Assembly (NCBI RefSeq): GCF_016908525.1
Contig: NZ_JAFBEB010000007.1
Location: forward strand, 124,001 to 188,000
Source of the DNA: Brevibacillus fulvus
GTDB taxonomy: Bacteria > Bacillota > Bacilli > Brevibacillales > Brevibacillaceae
Length of the DNA stretch: 64,000 bases
Reading direction: 5' to 3'
The position numbers were made by a program, and so were the translations under genes. Below the pieces are notes generated by a model. It was given only the letters and a program-made list of their open reading frames with translations. It was not told the origin of the DNA and did not search any database. Shown piece by piece: positions 49,887 through 58,353 of this stretch (the stretch's first letter is position 1; each line of letters begins with the position of its first letter).

Positions 49887-51101
49887 ATGTTGGAATTGCT
49901 GAAACAGCAGGTATTTCGCCGTCTTTATGCGGCTCATGTCATACATATTGTTGGAAATGAATTTACTTTTATCGCCGTCGTCGGGTTATTAAATGATTTA
50001 AGCGGATCGGGCTTGTCTTTTGCCGCTGGTACGATATTCCGGCTGGTTCCGTATGTAGTGACCAGCATCTTGGCCGGCCCTTTATTGGAAAATTGGGACA
50101 AACGAAAAGTCATGATGATTGTCAATTTGCTGCGGGCAGTATTGGTCAGCCTGTTTTTCTGGGTGACCGATGCCTCGATGCTCTGGATCGCTTTCTTGTT
50201 GCTGATATTGACCAATATTTGCGCTGCCTTTTTCACGCCTTCCATGCAGGTGGCGGTCGTGTCCGCTGTCGCAGCAAAACAACGGTTGGCGGCCAATTCG
50301 CTGTTGCAAAGCACCACTTCATTCCTGATAATCGTGTGTCAAGGAATCGCTTCTTTTTTGGTTTATTACTTTTCCTATCGGTATAACTTTTTGTTTGACG
50401 CTTGCTGTTATTTGCTGTCCTTGCTGATTTTGATGGGGCTGCCGCGGCTGGTCGGGCAAGAAGGACAAAGCGCGGCCGGGTTTATGCAACGCTTTCGGGA
50501 AGGCTTTCGTTACGTGGCCGTTCATCATTCGTTGAAACGGTTGTTTTATATCCAGATGGCTGAACGGATAATTGGAGCTTCTTATGTTCTGCTGATGTTT
50601 TACGTTTTGCAGGAAAGGGGAGAGGATCTGTTCGTCTTTGGGCTGCTGGATATTCCGCTCGGGTTGGGCGGGGTGATCGCCGGCATCGTTGCCAGCAAGT
50701 GGACGTCCGGGCTGGCCGACAGAAAAATTGACCGGATGTTGGGCTGGTCGATCATTACCTCGGGGATCAGTGTTTGGCTGTTGTTTCACACAGCCCCGCT
50801 GTTCGGTATGATGGCTGCCGCCCTGTTCAACTCGTTTGCCTCTTTTTCCAATCAGATTCAGGCAGTGACCCGCGTGCAAAAACTGGCTGATCCCGCCTAT
50901 TTGTCGCGTGTCTTTTCAATCAGGGAGATGCTGACGCAAGGGACATACTCGTTTGGCTGTCTGCTGATCGGTTTTGGTGCAGAAAAATGGGGGAGTTCCG
51001 GCGTTTCCACCATGCTGGCCGTTTGGGGGATTGGGGCCGGAGCCGTTTGGTTATGGAGCTTGGCCATAAAGCCAGACAGCCAGGCCGGAGACGCCAAGTG
51101 A
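49887..51101 (+). CDS. MFS transporter, MefA/enterobactin-exporter-like
   Basis: This 404-residue protein has about 12 helices and the wording of the 'transmembrane secretion effector'-like MFS group: FRRLYAAHVIHIVGNEFTFI at the start, TIFRLVPYVVTSILAGPLLE, NWDKRKVMMIVNLLRAVLVS and FFTPSMQVAVVSAVA. ATG 49887 follows AAAGGATT; a GTG at 49848 is possible. The SDR gene is convergent, only 3 nt after its stop. The substrate is unknown. Confidence 0.83.
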   Translation: MLELLKQQVFRRLYAAHVIHIVGNEFTFIAVVGLLNDLSGSGLSFAAGTIFRLVPYVVTSILAGPLLENWDKRKVMMIVNLLRAVLVSLFFWVTDASMLWIAFLLLILTNICAAFFTPSMQVAVVSAVAAKQRLAANSLLQSTTSFLIIVCQGIASFLVYYFSYRYNFLFDACCYLLSLLILMGLPRLVGQEGQSAAGFMQRFREGFRYVAVHHSLKRLFYIQMAERIIGASYVLLMFYVLQERGEDLFVFGLLDIPLGLGGVIAGIVASKWTSGLADRKIDRMLGWSIITSGISVWLLFHTAPLFGMMAAALFNSFASFSNQIQAVTRVQKLADPAYLSRVFSIREMLTQGTYSFGCLLIGFGAEKWGSSGVSTMLAVWGIGAGAVWLWSLAIKPDSQAGDAK

Positions 51102-51104
51102 CCG

Positions 51105-51884
51105 CTATTTTCGGTTGAACAGCGGTGCAGTCCAGCGTTTAAGCCATTGGGGCAACAAAAGATAAATCAGCGAGAAGAAATGCAAGCGGAAGGGCAGCGC
51201 GACTTCCGCTTTTCGTGCGTCTACCGCTTGTCTGATCTTTGTCGCGGTCGCATCAGCCTTTAACAAGTAGTGGCGCACCTGATGACGATACGTCCCTGAA
51301 CTGTCGGCTTTGTCCAAAAACGGAGTGTCGATGGGGCCGGGCAGGATGCAGGTGACGGAAATACCGGTGTTGGCCAGCTCCTGGCGCAAGCCTTCGCTGA
51401 AACGAATGACCGCCGCTTTGCTTGCGGCGTAAACGGCCGCTTTTGCTGTTGCCACTCGTCCCGCCAGCGAGCCGATGTTGACCAGTTGGCCGCGATTGGC
51501 CGCCAGCATCATTGGCAGGAAAGCATGCGTCATATAAAGCAAGCCATTCAGATTGGCTGCGGTCAGCCTGTCAATGTCTGCGCGCTGCATGTCCGCAAAA
51601 TGTTTAAAAACGGCCGTGCCGGCGTTATTGATCAAGATGTCGCATCGGCCAAAAGAGGTTTTGACCCATTGGCAAAACTGCGTTACCGCCTCGTAATCGG
51701 TGACATCGAGCGGATAAACGTGCAATCGGGGCGAATTGGCCAATTGTTCCTTGCATTGTTGCAGGCGTTGGCGGTTTCGGCCGGTCAAGATGACCAGATC
51801 GCCGCAGCGTAAATATTCGGCAGCCAATGCGAAGCCAAGACCGCCCGTTCCTCCGGTAATAATGACAATTCGCCAATCTTTCAT
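51105..51884 (-). CDS. Short-chain dehydrogenase/reductase
   Basis: This classical SDR of 259 residues has the cofactor loop IITGGTGGLGFALAAEY and NNAG in ILINNAGTAVF. The catalytic Ser is in LVNIGSLAGRV and the YxxxK pair in AVYAASKAAVIRF. The loop GRNRQRLQQ after the second strand suggests NADP preference. The C-terminus is basic with a hydrophobic patch (LHFFSLIYLLLPQWLKRW), so membrane contact is possible. ATG 51884 was chosen for the family N-terminus; the frame is open to 51947. The substrate is unknown. Confidence 0.9.
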   Translation of the reverse strand: MKDWRIVIITGGTGGLGFALAAEYLRCGDLVILTGRNRQRLQQCKEQLANSPRLHVYPLDVTDYEAVTQFCQWVKTSFGRCDILINNAGTAVFKHFADMQRADIDRLTAANLNGLLYMTHAFLPMMLAANRGQLVNIGSLAGRVATAKAAVYAASKAAVIRFSEGLRQELANTGISVTCILPGPIDTPFLDKADSSGTYRHQVRHYLLKADATATKIRQAVDARKAEVALPFRLHFFSLIYLLLPQWLKRWTAPLFNRK

Positions 51885-51981
51885 GGTTGCTTCTCTCCTC
51901 CAGACGGGTTTTTCAAGCAAAAACAGCCAGTATAAGCCTTCTTGCAAAAGTCAAGCCTAGCTGTGAGGGGGTGAACAAGTC

Positions 51982-52206
51982 ATGCCAGTCGTGAAATGCA
52001 GCGTCGCAAATTGCGGTTATTGGGGAGAAGGTAACAATTGCAACGCGGATATGATCATGGTGGAGATTGACAAGCACGCCAACGCTGATTTTAAGGAAGA
52101 GTTTGCGGTCGAGTATGAACATTCCAGCACGCATCAAGATGTCGCGCGGACATCGGCGCAAACTTGCTGCCACACTTTCAAGCCAAAACGCGCCGCTCAA
52201 GCCTGA
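51982..52206 (+). CDS. DUF1540-domain small cysteine protein
   Basis: This 74-residue protein has the DUF1540 pattern CSVANCGYWGEGNNCNADMI and a closing TSAQTCCHTF. The spaced cysteines probably bind a metal ion. DUF1540 proteins are common in spore-formers, but their role is not established. GAGGGGGTG precedes the ATG. It is followed at once by a strong terminator, so it is monocistronic. Confidence 0.88.
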   Translation: MPVVKCSVANCGYWGEGNNCNADMIMVEIDKHANADFKEEFAVEYEHSSTHQDVARTSAQTCCHTFKPKRAAQA

Positions 52207-52246
52207 CAAAAAAAAGGCGTATTTCCTGAAAAATGCGCCTTTTTCC
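52207..52246. terminator. Terminator after the DUF1540 gene (bidirectional)
   Basis: AAAAAGGCGTATTT pairs with AAATGCGCCTTTTT (small internal mismatch); T-runs serve both the DUF1540 gene and the convergent nucleotidase. Confidence 0.85.
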
Positions 52247-52266
52247 TATGCCGGTTTCCGCAGACT

Positions 52267-52836
52267 TTAAAGCTGGTCAATCAGCTCGGCGATTTCTTGC
52301 CAACTGGTTACTCGCCGGATGAGCGGGGGGAGCGGCGATTGATTGTAGGGAGTGTCGAACAGGAAAATCGGAATCTGCAGGCTTTCTGCTAATTGCAGGG
52401 CGTTTTCCAGGCGGTCTTCGATAAACAGATCGACGTTTCGTTCCTTCGCCGCCGCCAACTTGTCGTGAGAGCCCAACAACGCAATTTCATGATAAGGTAC
52501 CGCGTGCCGGTGAAACCAATCCTCCGTTACCGCCAAATGTTTTTGTTCCCGGGCGCTGATGTAGATCAGTCGATGCCGGTTATACCAATTGCGCAACACC
52601 TGGTCAGCCGTGCCGTGGAGCGGGGCTTCCCGATACAGGCGTTCGCCGTTTTGTTCCAGCCAATGCACAAACTCCGCTTCCGAAATGTTGTAAATCGTAG
52701 CCAAATTATAATCAACACATTCTTCGTAACGCAAATTTTTGCCAAAGCTTTCGTTCATCATCGGTACCATACTGCCGGGATCGGTGACGGTACCGTCAAT
52801 ATCGATGCCAATTGTTAGGGATTGTTTAGCGTTCAT
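52267..52836 (-). CDS. YqfW-like HAD-family 5'-nucleotidase
   Basis: This 189-residue HAD phosphatase has motif I IGIDIDGTVTD (nucleophile Asp and acid Asp), motif II in LIYISARE, and motif III/IV in SHDKLAAAKERNVDLFIED. The wording and length match Bacillus YqfW and the 5'(3')-deoxyribonucleotidase-like NT5C group. The substrate is probably a nucleotide but is unproven. The start follows GGCGAGAGG. It is divergent from the low-complexity membrane protein. Confidence 0.85.
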   Translation of the reverse strand: MNAKQSLTIGIDIDGTVTDPGSMVPMMNESFGKNLRYEECVDYNLATIYNISEAEFVHWLEQNGERLYREAPLHGTADQVLRNWYNRHRLIYISAREQKHLAVTEDWFHRHAVPYHEIALLGSHDKLAAAKERNVDLFIEDRLENALQLAESLQIPIFLFDTPYNQSPLPPLIRRVTSWQEIAELIDQL

Positions 52837-52927
52837 CCTCTCGCCTCCAGTTTAAATTGTACAACGAAAACAGACAATAAAGCTACTTCCTTCATCACAT
52901 CCTTAACGAAGAGGGGTTGAGCACAAC

Positions 52928-53833
52928 ATGGCAAACGATCAACAAAACCGTTGCAATGCTGAGCAGAAGGAAGATGGACAGAGGTGCGAACTGAGTGTCA
53001 GTCAAAACAAAATGGACACGGAGTTCGCTGGCGACAGTTGGACACGCGCTGCGTTTGACACGGAGGCAACCGGTGACAAGGGAAACCTGGAGTATGAGCC
53101 GAACGGGAAAATGACCTACAATCCTGAGACGTATACGGAGAGCTATCAGGGAGAAAACAGCTCGCAGCAAAACAACCATGCGCAACAAAGCAACAGTGCG
53201 CAAATGCAAACTTTTGGCCAACAAGGACAAGATACACCAACGGCCAACGCCAATGCCTATACCCCTTTTCCGGTAAACGGCAATGACGATCAGGCAAGCC
53301 AACGGGAGGCTGTGCAGGCGGCAACCCCCTCGGCGCAACCAACGGCAGCAAACGTGAACGAAAGCACGAAGTACGAAACGGCAAACGAGTTTGCCCCGCC
53401 ATCCTTTACGGCAACCAATTCATCCGGCGCAGCCAATTCTTCTGCGGCTTCCGCTTCTGTGCAGCAGTCGCAAAAGCAGGAGACGGCTGTCAACAAGCAG
53501 GATAACACTTTGTACGAAACCGCAGCGGAGTTTGCTCCGCCCACGTTTGATCGTTCAACCGTAACGCGAGCGGAGAGACAAACGGAGAACATTAACCAAG
53601 CAGCGGAGAATCAGCAGGCGAAATCTCCGGCATCCGGGTTGGGCTGGACAGCATTGGGCGTATCTTTGCTGGCATTGTTCTTTATGCCGTATTTGTCTGG
53701 CCCGGTTGGGATCGTGCTGGGATACTTGGCTTTCCGGCGTAATGCACGCACGCTCGGCACCTGGGCGATGATTGTTGGCGCGCTGGCGATCATCGGAGCC
53801 TTTTTGGTATATCCGTACTACACCGCCCGATAA
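52928..53833 (+). CDS. Low-complexity protein with C-terminal DUF4190-like two-helix domain
   Basis: The first 230 of 301 residues are hydrophilic and rich in Asn, Gln, Ala and Thr (ENSSQQNNHAQQSNSAQMQT), likely disordered. Two copies of a short motif, YETANEFAPPSF and YETAAEFAPPTF, lie about 46 residues apart. The last 65 residues contain two membrane helices (LGWTALGVSLLALFFMPYLS; TWAMIVGALAIIGAFLVYPY) joined by GPVGIVLGYLAFRRNARTLG, the DUF4190 pattern. There is no signal peptide, so the long tail should be cytosolic. The gene stands alone and ends at a hairpin. Confidence 0.75.
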   Translation: MANDQQNRCNAEQKEDGQRCELSVSQNKMDTEFAGDSWTRAAFDTEATGDKGNLEYEPNGKMTYNPETYTESYQGENSSQQNNHAQQSNSAQMQTFGQQGQDTPTANANAYTPFPVNGNDDQASQREAVQAATPSAQPTAANVNESTKYETANEFAPPSFTATNSSGAANSSAASASVQQSQKQETAVNKQDNTLYETAAEFAPPTFDRSTVTRAERQTENINQAAENQQAKSPASGLGWTALGVSLLALFFMPYLSGPVGIVLGYLAFRRNARTLGTWAMIVGALAIIGAFLVYPYYTAR

Positions 53834-53879
53834 AGCAAAGCAAAAGCCGCCTGTCCAAAAGCGGACAGCACCCGTCAAG

Positions 53880-53924
53880 CAACGGCCTTGGTCCTGGATT
53901 CCAGAGGACCGGGGCCGTTTCGTT
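53880..53924 (+). terminator. Hairpin after the DUF4190-like gene
   Basis: AACGGCC and GGTCC arms pair with GGACC and GGCCGTT around TGGATTCCAG; a short T-run follows. The remaining gap to the tctA stop (53925-54143) shows no convincing gene. Confidence 0.65.
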
Positions 53925-54143
53925 TGCCGGATTGTCCCGTCCATGAAAAAAGCTCCCGTAACAGCAACAGGTTCCCCTTTTTCCTGATGCAAAATGGGAG
54001 CAAATTTCGGTTCTGTAAAGTGACCTTACATCCTGGCCAACCGTTGACCGGGTGCACGAACTTACCCCCGGGTCCTGCTTGACAGCCGCAACGAATTCGC
54101 GCGCCTTCTCGGTGAGTCCATTTTGCTTTTCTCCAAACCTGTG

Positions 54144-55634
54144 TTATCGCCGGGCGGTTTTCCTCTGCTGCCAAAAGGCTTTTACGATCGGAGTGAGCAG
54201 AGTGATCGCCGACAGCAGCAAAAGTACCAGCGGAATCGGGCGTGTATAAAAGATGTCGTAGCTTCCGCTCGAGAGCGCCAGCGAGCGGCGGAACTGGCCT
54301 TCTGCCATCGGCCCGAGAATCAGCGCCAGCACGATTGGAGAGGCGGGGAAATCGTATTTTTGCATGAAATAGCCGACAACACCCGCCGCCGCCATGATAA
54401 CCACATCAAAAAAGCTGTTGTTGATCGCATACGAACCGACCATACAGAGCACCAGAATGATGGGCGTCAAAATTTGTTTGGGGATTTCCACCACTTTGGC
54501 AAAGTAACGGGAGGCCAAAAGCCCCATCAGGCACATGATGATATAGCAGATAATCATTCCTATAAACAGGGTGTAGACGAGATCGCCGTTGTTTGAGAAA
54601 AGCTGGGGCCCTGGCTGCAAACCTTGCACCATTAAAGCGCCGAGCATGACAGCCGTGACGGCGTCGCCGGGAATCCCCAGTGTCAACAAAGGGACTAACG
54701 CGCCTCCGGTGCAGGCATTGGCACCCGCTTCGCAGGCGGCGACACCTTTCATTTCGCCTTTGCCAAACCTTTCCTTGTCTTTGCTGAACCGCTTGGCTTC
54801 GTTATAAGAAACAAAGGCGGCTATGTCTGCCCCCGCGCCAGGAATGATTCCGATAAACGTGCCCAGTCCGGTGGAGCGGAGAATGGTCGGGATCAGGTTG
54901 CGAAACTCCGGCCAGCTCGGCAAAATCTTCTCAATCTTCACTTTGACCTTTTCTTTTGCGTTCATTTCGGACAGGGACTTGAATGCTTCCGATGCGGCAA
55001 ACAGGCCGATCATGATCGGAATAAACGGCACACCGTTCAAGATTTGCTCAATCCCGCCGGTAAAGCGGGGAAAGCCGAGGATCGGATCAAGGCCGATGGT
55101 GGCCATTAACAGGCCGACCATGCCGGCGATCAAGCCTTTGACCAACGATTTACCGGAAATGCTGGCGATGATGCTCAGACCGAAAACGGCCAAGGCAAAC
55201 GTTTCCGGTGCGCTAAACTCAAGGGCGATGTTGGCCAAAACCGGGGACAGAAACATCAGGATCAAAATACTGATCGTCCCGCCTGTAAAGGAAGAGAGGG
55301 TGGCTGCACCGAGTGCCTTGCCCGCCAGCCCTTTCTGTGCCAGGGCATATCCGTCGATTGCAGTAGCGGCGGCTGCGGGAGTACCGGGGGTTTTCAGGAG
55401 AATCGCTGTAATTGATCCGCCATACACCCCCCCAAAGTAAACACCGGACAACAGCAGCAGACCGGCCACTGGCTCCATGCCAAAGGTCATCGGGAGAATG
55501 AGCGCCACCCCCATGGTAGCGGTCAATCCCGGCAGCGCCCCGACGATGATCCCGACCGCCACGCCGACGACAGACAGAATGAGTGCAAATGGATCTGTTG
55601 CAATATTACTCAGTCCGCTCAATAACATTTCCAT
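54144..55634 (-). CDS. tctA: Tripartite tricarboxylate transporter permease TctA
   Basis: TctA is the large membrane subunit (496 residues, about 12 helices) of a TTT-family secondary transporter for citrate-like di- and tricarboxylates. Family signatures are VGVAVGIIVGALPGLTATMG, GVYFGGVYGGSITAILLKTP with GTPAAAATAIDGY, and IGIIPGAGADIAAFVSY. ATG 55634, 6 nt after GGGAGGG, was chosen over ATG 55649. Its start lies 15 nt after the tctB stop, and the order is iclR, tctC, tctB, tctA on one strand. The exact substrate cannot be read. Confidence 0.95.
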   Translation of the reverse strand: MEMLLSGLSNIATDPFALILSVVGVAVGIIVGALPGLTATMGVALILPMTFGMEPVAGLLLLSGVYFGGVYGGSITAILLKTPGTPAAAATAIDGYALAQKGLAGKALGAATLSSFTGGTISILILMFLSPVLANIALEFSAPETFALAVFGLSIIASISGKSLVKGLIAGMVGLLMATIGLDPILGFPRFTGGIEQILNGVPFIPIMIGLFAASEAFKSLSEMNAKEKVKVKIEKILPSWPEFRNLIPTILRSTGLGTFIGIIPGAGADIAAFVSYNEAKRFSKDKERFGKGEMKGVAACEAGANACTGGALVPLLTLGIPGDAVTAVMLGALMVQGLQPGPQLFSNNGDLVYTLFIGMIICYIIMCLMGLLASRYFAKVVEIPKQILTPIILVLCMVGSYAINNSFFDVVIMAAAGVVGYFMQKYDFPASPIVLALILGPMAEGQFRRSLALSSGSYDIFYTRPIPLVLLLLSAITLLTPIVKAFWQQRKTARR

Positions 55635-55649
55635 GTGTTTCCCTCCCAA

Positions 55650-56099
55650 TCACTCGAAGAAAACGCCCGCAGGCAGGGGAACCTGCAGTACCTTTTCAAA
55701 CACCAGATAGACAAACAAGGTGACAACAACGGTGACAGCCACGGCCGGAATCGTTTTGCGGTAGCCGAACAGCCAGATGAAGCAGATCATAAAGAGCGGG
55801 GTGGAGATATAGAAGCCGCCAAAATAAACAAGCGCCAGATACAGAAAAGTCAAAATGAACCCGAGTATTGTTTTCGACCAAGGGATGGCGCCTGTTTCCG
55901 GTTCATTGCCGGGCTGACGGCGAAACGAGGAAAAAATCATCACCAACGAAAGCAGAATAAGGACAGATGCAATCATTTTGGGGAAAAAGCCGGCTCCAAC
56001 ATCTGTGTCGCCGACAGCTGGAAAATCGCTGGCTGTGATCCACGCGGCAACGGACAGAATGATGAGCGCCAACCCGACAAAGACATCAACCTTTTTCAC
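55650..56099 (-). CDS. tctB: Tripartite tricarboxylate transporter small subunit TctB
   Basis: This 149-residue membrane protein has four predicted helices, with FVGLALIILSVAAWITASDF and FFPKMIASVLILLSLVMIF at the N-terminus, a polar loop, and two C-terminal helices. It follows the TctB pattern DTDVGAGFFPKMIA. It bridges the permease TctA and the binding protein TctC. An intercistronic hairpin (56158-56181) separates it from tctC. Confidence 0.9.
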   Translation of the reverse strand: MKKVDVFVGLALIILSVAAWITASDFPAVGDTDVGAGFFPKMIASVLILLSLVMIFSSFRRQPGNEPETGAIPWSKTILGFILTFLYLALVYFGGFYISTPLFMICFIWLFGYRKTIPAVAVTVVVTLFVYLVFEKVLQVPLPAGVFFE

Positions 56100-56157
56100 T
56101 AGAGGCCCCCCTTACAAAATTCGCTGAAAGTCCGCTCGCAGCCATTCGGGAATGAGA

Positions 56158-56181
56158 GGACACGGTAAAACGCCCGTGTCC
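56158..56181 (-). promoter_or_regulatory. Intercistronic hairpin between tctC and tctB
   Basis: GGACACGG (56158-56165) pairs perfectly with CCGTGTCC (56174-56181), with an 8-nt loop and no T-run. Such hairpins after binding-protein genes can stabilise the upstream message or partially terminate; the role here is inferred. Confidence 0.6.
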
Positions 56182-56189
56182 AACGCCCA

Positions 56190-57194
56190 TTACTTTTTCA
56201 AGCCGAGATCGGTAACAAGTTTGGCGAAAAGCTCGCTGTCCTTTTGAATCGCATCTTTGAATGCCGCATCATCCGCATAGGAAACGCCAAGATTCATTTT
56301 TTGAAGCACATCCGTGAAGCTTTTGTCTTCTGTTACCTTTTTGGCCACGTCTTTCAGAACGGTTACTACATTGTCCGGCGTATCTTTGGGGACGCCGATT
56401 CCGCGCCATGTGCCGATGGACAGGTCTATGCCCTTTTCTTTCAAGGTGGGCACATCTTTGAAGCTGTCCAGCCGCTCGTCAGCCATGACCGCCAGCATTT
56501 TCAACTGGCCCGCCTGCACTTGCGCCGCAACTTCAGCCGGGCTGACGGAAACGGCTTCGATATGCCCGCCCAGCAATGCTGTAACGGCAGGGTTCGCGCC
56601 GTCAAACGGGATATGGTTGAACTTGGTTCCGATTTTTTGTTCCAAGGCTGTGGCAGCCAAGTGCCAGATGGCTCCCGTTCCGGAGTTGCCGATGCGCACT
56701 TTTTCCGGATTTTGCTTGGCATAGTCCAAAAATTCTTCAATCGTGTTCCACGGTGCGTCTGCTTTTACGGTTATGGCCGATGGATCGGCATTCAAGCGGG
56801 CAACCGGTCTGAAATCTTCAGGTTTGAACGTCGCCAGCCCTAATGGCGGAAGCGTTGTCATTTCCACAGTGATCAAGGTTACTTTGTATCCGTCTGCCTT
56901 TGCCTTTGAGCCTTCGGACATTCCGACGGCACCACCGCCGCCTGTTTTGTTCACGACCCCAATCGACTGAGGCAAAACTTTGTTTGCCGAGTCCGCGAAG
57001 GCACGGGCCACGGCGTCAGTTCCGCCCCCGGCTGCGTAAGGCACGATCAGTTCGATTGGCTTTTTCGGATAAGCGTCTTGGCCGCCTTCTGCTTTTGCGC
57101 CGGAAGGGGATGCGGCATTGTTGGAGCCGCAGCCTGCGAGAGCAGCAATGAGTGCAGTGACAGCCAAACTGGTGAAGATGCGTTTCAATTTCAT
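56190..57194 (-). CDS. tctC: Tripartite tricarboxylate transporter substrate-binding lipoprotein TctC
   Basis: TctC/Bug-type proteins capture the substrate outside the membrane. This 334-residue protein has a lipoprotein signal, MKLKRIFTSLAVTALIAALA followed by Cys22 (LAGC). The mature protein shows YPKKPIELIVPYAAGGGTDAV, VVNKTGGGGAVGMSEGSKAK, RIGNSGTGAIWHLAATALE and FNHIPFDGANPAVTALLGGH, all classical Bug motifs. ATG 57194 follows GGAGGA. It is the first transport gene after iclR. Confidence 0.95.
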   Translation of the reverse strand: MKLKRIFTSLAVTALIAALAGCGSNNAASPSGAKAEGGQDAYPKKPIELIVPYAAGGGTDAVARAFADSANKVLPQSIGVVNKTGGGGAVGMSEGSKAKADGYKVTLITVEMTTLPPLGLATFKPEDFRPVARLNADPSAITVKADAPWNTIEEFLDYAKQNPEKVRIGNSGTGAIWHLAATALEQKIGTKFNHIPFDGANPAVTALLGGHIEAVSVSPAEVAAQVQAGQLKMLAVMADERLDSFKDVPTLKEKGIDLSIGTWRGIGVPKDTPDNVVTVLKDVAKKVTEDKSFTDVLQKMNLGVSYADDAAFKDAIQKDSELFAKLVTDLGLKK

Positions 57195-57272
57195 ATTTTC
57201 ATCCTCCAAGGTAGGTATGGTAATGTCAGAATTTTTATGGTGGGCAGCTTTCTGACAGCTTGAAGCGTTGGC

Positions 57273-57289
57273 GTTCCATAACGCGGAAC
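57273..57289 (-). promoter_or_regulatory. IclR-type operator candidate upstream of tctC
   Basis: GTTCCATAACGCGGAAC is palindromic (GTTCC-7-GGAAC) and matches the 58121-58137 site at 14 of 17 positions. It lies 79 nt upstream of the tctC start, consistent with control by the adjacent IclR-family protein. Confidence 0.65.
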
Positions 57290-57314
57290 ATCATTCCTGT
57301 TTATTACAAAAGTA

Positions 57315-58094
57315 TTACGCTTGGAAGCCAAGATGTCTGGAAATTTCCCGAGCGTAATGAACGACGCGATCTGCACAAAACCTGACTTTTTCTTCATCCA
57401 TCCGCATCAGCGGACCGGCTACGCTCAAGCCGGAGACCGCTTCGCCATTGTGATTGAAAATGGGGGCGGCGACACAGTGAACGCCGGCCTCGTGCTCCTC
57501 CCTGTCCAGGGCGTATCCCATTTCGCGAATCTCCTGCAAATGAACAAGCAGATCTTCCAGGGAGGTTATGGTATTGTCCGTAAACTTGCGCAATCCGCGA
57601 TAGGAGGCAAGCTTTCTTACCTGTTCTTCGGGAAGGTAGGCGATGATCGCTTTGCCCACGCCTGTGCAGTGGACGGGAGCGCGTCGTCCAATCAGCGAGT
57701 ACATCCGGATCGTGTAAGGGCTTTCAATCTTTTCGATATATACCACTTCACCGTCTTCCAGGACGACCAAATGGGAAGTTTCCCCTGTCTCCTGCACCAG
57801 GCTGTTCATGAACGGGATGGCGACTTTGCGGATTTCCAGGGATCGGGTGACAAAAGAGCCGAGTTCAATCAACTTTAATCCGAGCAGATAGCGTTCATTG
57901 GAGGGCTCTTGCCGAACGTATCCTTGTTTTTTCAAGGAGGTCAGCAGCCGGTGAACGGTGCTTTTGGCGATATCCATCCGATTGGCCAATTCGGTGATGC
58001 CGAGTCCTTCATTTTGTTCTTTCAACAACTCCAATATGTGAAGGGCGCGGTCCACTGATTGAACCGAAGACGCTTCACGCGAGCTCTTCTTCAT
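57315..58094 (-). CDS. IclR-family transcriptional regulator of the tct locus
   Basis: The N-terminal winged helix of this 259-residue regulator reads SVDRALHILELLKEQNEGLG and ITELANRMDIAKSTVHRLLT. The C-terminal effector domain has RMYSLIGRRAPVHCTGVGKA and GVHCVAAPIFNHNGEAVSGL. It is upstream of tctCBA in the same direction, 120 nt from tctC, so it probably regulates carboxylate uptake. Two matching palindromes, one upstream of its own gene and one before tctC, support autoregulation and local control. The effector is likely the transported acid or a derivative (inference). Confidence 0.93.
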   Translation of the reverse strand: MKKSSREASSVQSVDRALHILELLKEQNEGLGITELANRMDIAKSTVHRLLTSLKKQGYVRQEPSNERYLLGLKLIELGSFVTRSLEIRKVAIPFMNSLVQETGETSHLVVLEDGEVVYIEKIESPYTIRMYSLIGRRAPVHCTGVGKAIIAYLPEEQVRKLASYRGLRKFTDNTITSLEDLLVHLQEIREMGYALDREEHEAGVHCVAAPIFNHNGEAVSGLSVAGPLMRMDEEKVRFCADRVVHYAREISRHLGFQA

Positions 58095-58120
58095 ACTTCA
58101 TTTCCCACCTCCCAACGTAT

Positions 58121-58137
58121 GTTCCATCATGCGGAAT
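58121..58137 (-). promoter_or_regulatory. IclR-type operator candidate upstream of the iclR-type gene
   Basis: GTTCCATCATGCGGAAT, near-palindromic, lies 27 nt upstream of the regulator's start and repeats the motif found before tctC. Confidence 0.65.
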
Positions 58138-58273
58138 AGTGTTCTTTTTGAATAATCTGAATGTATTATATGCTTTGTCAACACTCCGATGAACTGACAA
58201 CAACATGCGGTTTCATAACGGGAAGAACAACTTGCTTATCGTCGCGTATGTATGGAGGACGGCATAAAACAAC

Positions 58274-58315
58274 AAACGGCCTTTGTCCTGTGTGGTCTGG
58301 ACGAAAGGCCGTTTT
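58274..58315 (-). terminator. Terminator after the DUF84 gene
   Basis: AAACGGCCTTT pairs with AAAGGCCGTTT, with an extra GTCC/GGAC pair inside. It lies about 40 nt after the DUF84 stop. The rest of 58138-58353 shows no gene. Confidence 0.7.
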
Positions 58316-58353
58316 GCGGTTGTACTCGCCGTTGCAGGGCTTTGGGCCGCTGG

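Noticed and set aside
53875-54174. Minus-strand 99-codon frame after tctA
   Set aside because: It has no ribosome site and no family similarity, and spans a hairpin; another frame here reads EKAREFVAAVKQDPG, but it is too short to call a gene remnant.
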